This document shows, piece after piece, positions 19,564 to 25,930 of a DNA stretch of 25,930 bases. The notes below the pieces were generated by a model. It was given only the letters and a program-made list of their open reading frames with translations. It was not told the origin of the DNA and ran no database searches. How positions within the stretch are numbered: the stretch's first letter is position 1; each line of letters starts with the position of its first letter. Source of the stretch: Entrophospora sp. SA101 (Eukaryota > Glomeromycota > Glomeromycetes > Entrophosporales > Entrophosporaceae); the NCBI GenBank assembly GCA_958430865.1, contig CAUDNR010004057.1:19837-45766 (forward strand), written 5' to 3'. A program made the position numbers and the translations under genes.

Positions 19564-21624
19564 TTATAATTTTCTCATCAAAGAAGGTTTGTGACTTAAA
19601 CTTTCTGCAACAACAGTAAAATGAGTAGCTAAAGCTACTTCATTAATAGCTTTAGTGAATTGGCATTTCAAGGCTTTCGATGAAGAATTAGCTGGAAGAT
19701 ACTTTTGTGCGATAGTAACCATTTTTTCTAATGATGGACTGGAAGAATCACTGCTAAATAAAACTGTATAAAGATATAATGGTGATCTAGCATAATAAAA
19801 AAAAAAACCAATTATTATTATGTATAACACATATATTAACCATTATTGTCATTACATACCCTCTTTGTTGATTCTTTTTACAAATAGTTTCTAATCGGGA
19901 ATCTGGAGCTCCGCACAGACCATCAGACAAAAATATAACAACATTTGTTCTGAAGTATTTAAATCAAATCAGTTAAATCTTTTCTATAACAGAAAGTTTT
20001 TAATTAATCAAACAGATATAACTGATATGAATTTAAATTACTTTGCTGGATCATAATGTTTATCGATCAAAAATCCTGCTTTCTGTATTGCCAAATCAAA
20101 GTTAGTCCCACCTCTTGCAGGATGCAGCATCATTTTGTCTAAAAGTGCATCTGGATCATTCAATGGCAGATTTTTCAATTACTTCAGCTTCGTGATCGAA
20201 TAAAATTAAAGAAATAGTGTCTTTATTAACAACACCATGAGCTTGATTTTGTTGAGATTTAAGACGTGTATCCATAAACGAATAAACCTTTAATGATGAG
20301 TTAAAAAAAAGGATAGTTCAAAATTTTTTTTGTTAATAAATACAAAATTAAATAATATTAAATAATTAATTACTGCAGAGTATACTGCGCCTATCCTATT
20401 ATTGTGTTTTTGTGCAATTTTTTGACGGATGTCTGAACGAATGTTTTCTAAAGGTCTGCTATCAGTATAACTCATTGAACCTGATCGATCAAGTGCAAAT
20501 ATAACATGGAATTCTGCTTCTTTTTTATTTGGATTATCACAGCTGAACTGATGACCATCCAGTGAAATGTAACCAATACCAGTTGATGCACTAGATGATG
20601 GATTTAAAGGTTTATGGAAAAGTTCCAGTTCACAATAAGATTTTGGAGGAGGACAATTAGGATTTTGTTGCTTTTTGTGATCTTCATCTGGACATTCATG
20701 ATCACATTTTGCAAATAATGCTTGGTCTTGTTGTGAATATGGATCTTTAAAGCCAGTTCTTTCCCAAAATAATTTATGAGTTACAAAATCCTTTTTTTGA
20801 TCAGGATTGGGACTGATTGGTACTAGTCATTTTATCAATAATTTATTATTTTTATTAACTATATTAAATAATGTTAAAAATTTTCAACAAAACAAATAAA
20901 ATATTAAATACCATCCTAAATGTATTATTCCTTGTCCTTGATGTCCATTTTTGCATGCGTCCACACTTTGACAATAATCAATATGTCTATGACGACCTAA
21001 TTCTTTACAATGAAAATTACAAAGAACAAAAGAACCTTGATCTCCAATTTTTAATTTATGATGATTATATTCAAATTCATCATCCTCTGAAGTGAATACA
21101 GTCTGTACCATATTCCCATGAGTAGTTTCGTGCAAAGTTTGTGTGTGTCCATAGGCTAGTTTGCAATAATATTTGCAGAATTCACATTTTTTATCACAAT
21201 AGTGAAATTTACTTTCAGCACTTGAATCATGTGAATGTATTCCTTCATGGCTGAAGGAGTTTAGTGGTATTCTTTTCTTGCATTTAAGTCTTTCACATTG
21301 TTGAATATATTTGGTAAAAGTAATTGAAGTTTCTGTAACCAGCCCTTGATAAGTTGCTTCCTCTTTCCTTGGTTCTGTTAATATTTTACAAATGCCTGGT
21401 TCTTCACAATCCTCAATACATTGATGATCATTACCACAAAAATGATCAACTGCAAGTTGAGTATATGCATGAAAATGATCATTACTTTGGCATCTTCTCT
21501 GACAATCTGAGATTGGACATTCAATTGGACATGTCTCATTTTCACAGTGATGTTGCTCATGTTCATCCTCACATGGTATAATACATTTGGGGCATGCTGC
21601 AACAAAACCAGACAAAGTGAACAT
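19564..21624 (-). CDS. Cys/His-rich von Willebrand factor A domain protein, 5'-truncated, frameshifted
   Basis: Exons: 21624 (or acceptor 21596)-20912, 20812-20374, 20287-20042, 19949-19860 and 19786-19564; all phases agree apart from one extra base. The N-terminal half is packed with Cys/His pairs (ACPKCIIPCEDEHEQHHC, CDKKCEFCKYYCKLAYGH, HETTHGNM). Next comes FWERTGFKDPYSQQDQALF, then a VWA domain with a complete MIDAS: DRSGSMS, Thr in RGGTNFD, and Asp in VIFLSDG. VWA domains bind divalent metal and mediate protein contacts. Similar fungal proteins usually carry a large N-terminal region; here the reading frame begins at ATG 21624 next to a good TTGTTGCAG acceptor at 21597, with nothing coding upstream, suggesting loss of 5' exons. 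A five-A run (20171-20175) has one base too many: frame is lost after AEVIE and resumes as LPLNDPDALLDKMML. This is either an assembly indel or a disabling mutation. Confidence 0.8.
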
Positions 21625-21739
21625 TGGTATTACCAAAGATTTCAGGGATCAAAATTTAGTTATTATCATCACAATTAGTTTTATAATGTCCCATTTGTTA
21701 AGTGATATATAGAATTATCTCTATATAAAAATAGTTAAT

Positions 21740-21982
21740 ATGAAGTTAATTTACATTAGGTCTACCATTAGAAGTATTTTGAAGAAAGAACAGGGTGAAA
21801 AAATTGCTTCTTATATTTTCAAAATAAATGATACTCAGACACTGGAGGCTTATCTAAGAAAAGAAAGGATTACTTATGAAATTTACCAAGAAGAAAGAAA
21901 AATAATAAATGTTGGAAAAAGAAAGCATCATGATGATGTATTATTACTTAATAAAAAGCAAAAAACTTTAAAAGAAAAATAA
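21740..21982 (+). CDS. Small lysine-rich protein, unidentified
   Basis: 80 codons starting MKLIYIRSTIRSILKKEQGE, helix-prone, with basic ends (VGKRKHHDD, NKKQKTLKEK) that could act as nuclear signals. A TATATAAAAATA element at 21721-21732 sits directly upstream of the ATG. It is intronless and convergent with the broken coiled-coil gene, whose stop is 66 bp away. It occupies the space where upstream exons of the VWA gene would be expected. No family recognised; it may be an orphan gene or a remnant exon. Confidence 0.35.
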   Translation: MKLIYIRSTIRSILKKEQGEKIASYIFKINDTQTLEAYLRKERITYEIYQEERKIINVGKRKHHDDVLLLNKKQKTLKEK

Positions 21983-22047
21983 CTACAATTTTCTTTGTGA
22001 ATTTCAATTTATACAGAGGAAAATTACTTTTTTATTTTTAATCAAGG

Positions 22048-22402
22048 TCATTTCTTAGTTTCCTTAACCTCAATTTGTGCAGTTAGTTGACCATTCTGTT
22101 GTAATTGTTCTAACTGGTTCTTTAATTTCTCATTCTCTGCCTCATAAGCATTTAACTTATTGACTAACTCTTGAGGGGCTAAAGTTTTCAATTGTTCAAT
22201 TTCTGAGTCAATTTAATCATTTCTGCTTCTTGTTGTCTAATCTTATCTAACAACTCTTGTTTTTGTCTTTTACCTCACTTTTCTGATTTCTCTTGAAACT
22301 TGGCTATTTCCTCTCTTCTAATGGTTGACTATTATAAGTAAGATATCCTTTCACTTCACTTATTGTATTAATTGCATTAATTTCAGTTTCATTCACTACC
22401 AT
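22048..22402 (-). pseudogene. Broken coiled-coil protein gene
   Basis: Starts MVVNETEINAINTISEVKGY, then needs a shift near the LEERK codons to give EEIAKFQEKSEK, an in-frame TGA, GKRQKQELLDKIRQQEAEMI, another shift, and finally EIEQLKTLAPQELVNKLNAY followed by a heptad-rich stretch (EAENEKLKNQLEQLQQNG) and a stop at 22048. Composition (Glu/Gln/Lys/Leu heptads) indicates a long coiled coil of about 115 residues. Two frameshifts and one stop make it a pseudogene. Confidence 0.6.
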
Positions 22403-23192
22403 AAAAATTTAATTAACTCTACCTAAGAAGCCTCTAAGTAAGAGTAGTTTACTAAGAAATAAATGTAAAATAAACACACACACACACATAGAGAGAGCAA
22501 ATAAAAATTAGTTTTTCTAACTTTCTAATATCTTTCTATCTATTTAATCATTAGTTATTAGATTTTTACTACTGAACGATCACTGCTATTTCTATTAATC
22601 TTAGGAACACCAGTAATCGCAGTAATCGATTTTAGTTATGATTACTAGTTTCTATTATTATTGTTTAGGCAAATTTGTTCTAATTTTATTTTTTATATTA
22701 TATTATTTATTATATATTTATATATTTTATAAGGAAAAAAAAAAAAAAAAAAAAACTCACTGGTAAGAGTAATCCTTTGAATTGTGTGTAACAAACGACG
22801 TTATCTACACAGTAATGGTAAAATAAAATTTTTTTAATTCAGTGGACATTTTATTTGTTTAGTCAATGTTTAAAAAAAAAATTTTTTTAGTTTGAAAATT
22901 TTTCTTTAAACATAAATAATATTATATATATATATCCTTGCTAATTATAATGTAATGTTAATATATATAACTATTTATTTATTTATTAATAATATAGTTG
23001 GTAATACCATTCAGAAGAAGGACTTTTTGCTGAATAAAACAATTTTAAATTAATGAAAAAATTGAATTAGAATTATTAACTTTGTTTTTATTAATCAAAA
23101 AAATTCACAGCAACCAACCTTTACATAATAGTTCACCATTCAATCTAGTATTTATTTCAAATAATTTGCCATCTAATTCTCTGATTATCAAA
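22403..23192. other. Intergenic AT-rich DNA
   Basis: Microsatellites, a long A run (about 22735-22755) and ATATAT tracts. A short direct repeat CAGTAATCG occurs twice near 22611-22631. No coding signal recognised. Confidence 0.5.
22478..22497. repeat. (CA)n(GA)n microsatellite
   Basis: A CACACACACACAC run followed by TAGAGAGAG. Confidence 0.7.
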
Positions 23193-25188
23193 TTACATAT
23201 TATTTTGATTTTGGGTTGATAATATTTTTTTACGTTTCATTGGTGTGATAAATAGGCTAGATTTACCCTCATCATCTGGAGTTCTCAATCCCGATTCAAG
23301 TATATATTTGTTTATATCTAATCAGCTTTTATTTATAATATACTGGAGATAATTAAGTAAGTACTAGTGATAATTAAGTATTGGTAAAAATTCAATTTAT
23401 TTTTATTTTGTTTTTTTTTTTCAAAAAAGTAATTTTTGTACCTTGAGATCCAGAAAACTCGAAACAATTTTTTAATAAAGATATATTGATAATCGATGTC
23501 AGTAATGCTATTCTTTTTATTTCTCAAAATAAATACAGATTTTTGTACAGAATCGATAATTTGTACAGGAATACATTATGATCTGTCAATTTCATTTAAG
23601 AGTTAATAGTTGAAGAATGACATTGAAAAAAAATTTTTTTAAATCAGAACAAGAATACTATTAATGATGAAATACTTACTATAAGCTTGTACTCCATACA
23701 AATTTAAATGATTTAGCATGGAACTATTACCGCCGTATGTCCTTACTATTTTGTTAAGCATCACTTTCAACATCTTTGCAATTTTTAATTTATCATCAAA
23801 GAAATGTGAGTGACACCTCTGATTAGGCGAACTGCTGATTTCTCCTATGGCAAATTCTAATTTGATTGGTTCAATACACCAAACTATGTCTATTTTTCGT
23901 CCAGTGCTTTGGGTTTCACTATCATCTTTCTTTAAACCGTAATCTTCTGCTGATGCAAAAAGACACTTTTCTCTGCTTAAATAATAGGTGTTATCCATTA
24001 GTGCAATGAACAACTTTTAAAATAAATTCTAACATAGCATATGATTACTTACTAAAATGTTGCCATATCTTGAGTATAATCATGAAATAAACTAGACATC
24101 ATTGTAGTAAAAAAGGATTCTCTGTAGTGCCTTTCTGATAAACTATCTTTCAATAATTCATTATCTCTTTCAATTGAATTTAATCTATTGGAAAAAAAAA
24201 TAATAATTTAATAATGATACTAAATTTTTTTTAATACAAATAGATACACTTACAGTAAATATGAATAGTCCCATAAATATTTTTTGGAAGAATCTTCTCT
24301 TGTTAATATAAAATATTCATTAACGGCCCTTTTAAAATCGCTAATCTAATGAATATATGAAACATGTTAACCAGATTATTTTTGAGTTTCTTTTAAAAAT
24401 AACAGCAAAAATCTTTGTTAGACAGTGTTATATATATACTCTAATCATATCTGATGCCATAGACTTAATATCATTATTATCAAAATTAAAGGACTTTTTT
24501 CGTGATTAAAGATAATGGTTTTTATATGAGATGGTAGTTCTTTTATAAATTTACCGTTGCTTCCTGGTGTTATATCTAGAATATCATAATACGCTAAACT
24601 ATTATTGTAGAAATTGTTGGTCAATATTAATACGCATATAAATTATACATGACAATATTATTAAAAACGTACTCATTGCAAGGCCGTTCCTTTTTTTCCT
24701 TCCACTCTACCAACGCTTTTTCAACATCAAACGAGCCAATCATGTATTTAACGGAGCCCACAATCATTTCTTTCATTAATGATTCAAGTACTTCATTGTC
24801 AACAACACTAGAAGTGTTAACACATAAATTGTTAAATCGTCAAATTGCCAAACTACTAAAAATGATATTGAAAGCAGCCTTACATGGGAATATTTTCGGC
24901 TTCTATTGATTCGTTCTCTTTTTTGTCTTTTTGATTTTTAAATAAACTGTCATTATTATTACTATATGGTATTTGTTGATTAAATATAATGTTGTAAAGT
25001 TATATATAGAATGATGAGTTGCTGTAATATCAATCACTATTTTTTAAAAAAAACAACTATATAGTATAGTGCCGAGCGGCGATAACCACCACCACCATTT
25101 TTACAATAAACAACACTTACCCGTGAATATTCTCTTGGTTATGATGGTCTTCGCGACTTCTTTTATTATTAATTTTATTACATGGCAT
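23193..25188 (-). CDS. Multi-exon protein of an expanded, uncharacterised Rhizophagus-type family
   Basis: Exons by splice phase: 25188-25121, 24961-24884, 24807-24673, 24598-24440, 24345-24254, 24184-24053 and 23975-23680, then less certain 23582-23442 and 23283-23193. It begins MPCNKINNKRSREDHHNQEN (basic, possibly nuclear). Mid-region: MKEMIVGSVKYMIGSFDVEK, EWKEKKERPCNDLAYYDIL, KRAVNEYFILTREDSSKKYL. Exon 7 carries GRKIDIVW, LEFAIGEIS and DDKLKIAKMLKVMLNKIV; the spaced Asp251, Glu262 and Glu267 recall a degenerate PD-(D/E)XK nuclease core, a guess from pattern only. The end is RTPDDEGKSSLFITPMKRKK, a Pro/basic tail usual in this family. Problems: exon 4 lacks one base in a run of six A (24495-24500), and exon 8 has a stop just inside its 5' end, so the gene may be dead or the assembly imperfect. 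Confidence 0.65.
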
Positions 25189-25640
25189 TTTTGCAGAAAA
25201 AAATAAAGAAAAAAAAATTTAGTGATTTGATCGATGCGTACACATTAATTATTTATCCAATTGGTTTTTTTTTGGTAGGACAGACGCGATTGATTTTTTT
25301 TGGAAAAACAATTTATTTTTTGACAGATGACAAAACGTGAGTGATGTTATTTGGCATGATTGGGCTCTAAAAAGAAACATGTTAATAATCAACTAGAGGT
25401 AACTTTTTTTTAATTTGCATTGATATGTCATTTAAATCAAAGCACGGAGCAGATCTTGCTGGGTAATCATAAGATTCTCATCAAGATGTAAACAATTGGT
25501 ATTTGGCTTTTCGTAATCAATAATAACATTATTCTTAATATTATTATAATTAATTACAAGAAAATGTCAAGGTGATACAAGGAAGTGAAACATTTCGATA
25601 CATGATGTTTGATTATCGGAAATTAGACAAGCATTGAAGC
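25189..25640. other. 5' flank, AT-rich
   Basis: Upstream of the multi-exon gene; T-rich tracts near 25265-25320. A 9-bp inverted pair TGTCAAGGT (25565-25573) and ACCTTGACA (25650-25658) brackets about 75 bp. No gene seen. Confidence 0.4.
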
Positions 25641-25930
25641 ACGCACGCTACCTTGACACTTACAGTCATTCTCTTACATTCCTCGTGTGCACAAGGCTAA
25701 TCTGACTGAGTCACCCTCAATGATATGATGATGCAACAGAATTCCAGGGGAGGGATGTTTGGCCCTGGAATTTACCGAGATTGCATCAATCGTCAAGGAT
25801 GTTTTCACTAATCTTCCCTCACAGCACCCAGACCAGAGAAGGCTGCTGCCATGTTAGACAAAAAGTCACCTGCAATCATCCTAGGGTAAGTATGGCTCTG
25901 TGACCAAGCTATCACAACTCTGGAGGAATA
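25641..25930 (+). other. GC-richer edge segment with a strong hairpin and a possible coding remnant
   Basis: Base composition changes here to roughly balanced GC. AATTCCAGGG (25740-25749) pairs perfectly with CCCTGGAATT (25763-25772), and an outer GATGCAA (25730-25736) pairs with TTGCATC (25781-25787). The plus strand reads LEFTEIASIVKDVFTNLPSQ in one frame and PEKAAAMLDKKSPAIILG in another, just before a GTAAGT donor-like site at 25888. It may be the edge of an exon of a gene beyond the window or part of a transposable element; the window end prevents a decision. Confidence 0.35.

Noticed and set aside
20871..21605. ORFs at 20871-21095, 21354-21581 (plus) and 21378-21605 (minus, alternate frame)
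   Set aside because: Shadows of the Cys/His-rich exon of the VWA gene.
24649..24909. Plus-strand ORF of 86 codons
   Set aside because: Antisense of exon 3 of the multi-exon gene; the minus frame has splice sites and coding character.

Overview
The window is very AT-rich eukaryotic DNA. It has short spliceosomal introns (about 70 to 160 nt, GTAAGT/GTATTT donors, TAG/CAG acceptors), Asn/Gln/Ser/His homopolymer tracts, many AT and trinucleotide microsatellites and long stretches of decayed coding sequence. Together with the gene families present, this points to a fungus, most likely an arbuscular mycorrhizal fungus (Glomeromycotina, Rhizophagus-like). The organism assignment is inference; no rRNA or marker gene is present.

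Layout. (1) 211-2242, minus: an M20-family amidohydrolase/dipeptidase gene reconstructed over eight in-phase exons. Its 3' end lies outside the window. Its first exon encodes a 275-residue Gln/Asn/Ser-rich coiled-coil region with an HMG-box-like start. (2) 2243-7310: intergenic AT-rich DNA holding gene relics (one with an AT-hook-like motif) and a roughly 250-bp terminal-inverted-repeat element. (3) 7310-8923: a decayed plus-strand gene interrupted by a 176-bp hAT-type MITE with 8-bp target duplications. An inverted, partial second MITE copy lies at 12258-12377. (4) 8925-16500: a graveyard with a spliced membrane-protein-like relic, a uridine-kinase-like relic with recognisable P-loop and C-terminal half, a minisatellite, and a larger unidentified relic ending in a transmembrane segment. 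(5) 17404-19151, plus: a two-exon GATA factor with two zinc fingers separated by a four-cysteine linker, the architecture of fungal iron-responsive repressors (SreA/Fep1/Urbs1/Sfu1). (6) 19564-21624, minus: a Cys/His-rich von Willebrand factor A protein gene, apparently 5'-truncated and carrying a one-base homopolymer frameshift. (7) 21740-22402: a small lysine-rich plus-strand ORF convergent with a broken coiled-coil gene. (8) 23193-25188, minus: a multi-exon gene that looks like one of the large uncharacterised families of Rhizophagus, also with a one-base homopolymer frameshift. (9) The last 300 bases are noticeably richer in GC and contain a strong hairpin.

The genes do not form an evident pathway. 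The well-supported protein-coding genes are the M20 gene, the GATA factor, the VWA gene and the gene at 23193-25188. I see no rRNA, tRNA, CRISPR array or organelle sequence. I did not find a clearly new molecular system. The most unusual items are the disordered, HMG-like exon spliced in frame to an M20 enzyme, the His clusters next to the second GATA finger of an iron-type regulator, and the MITE pair.
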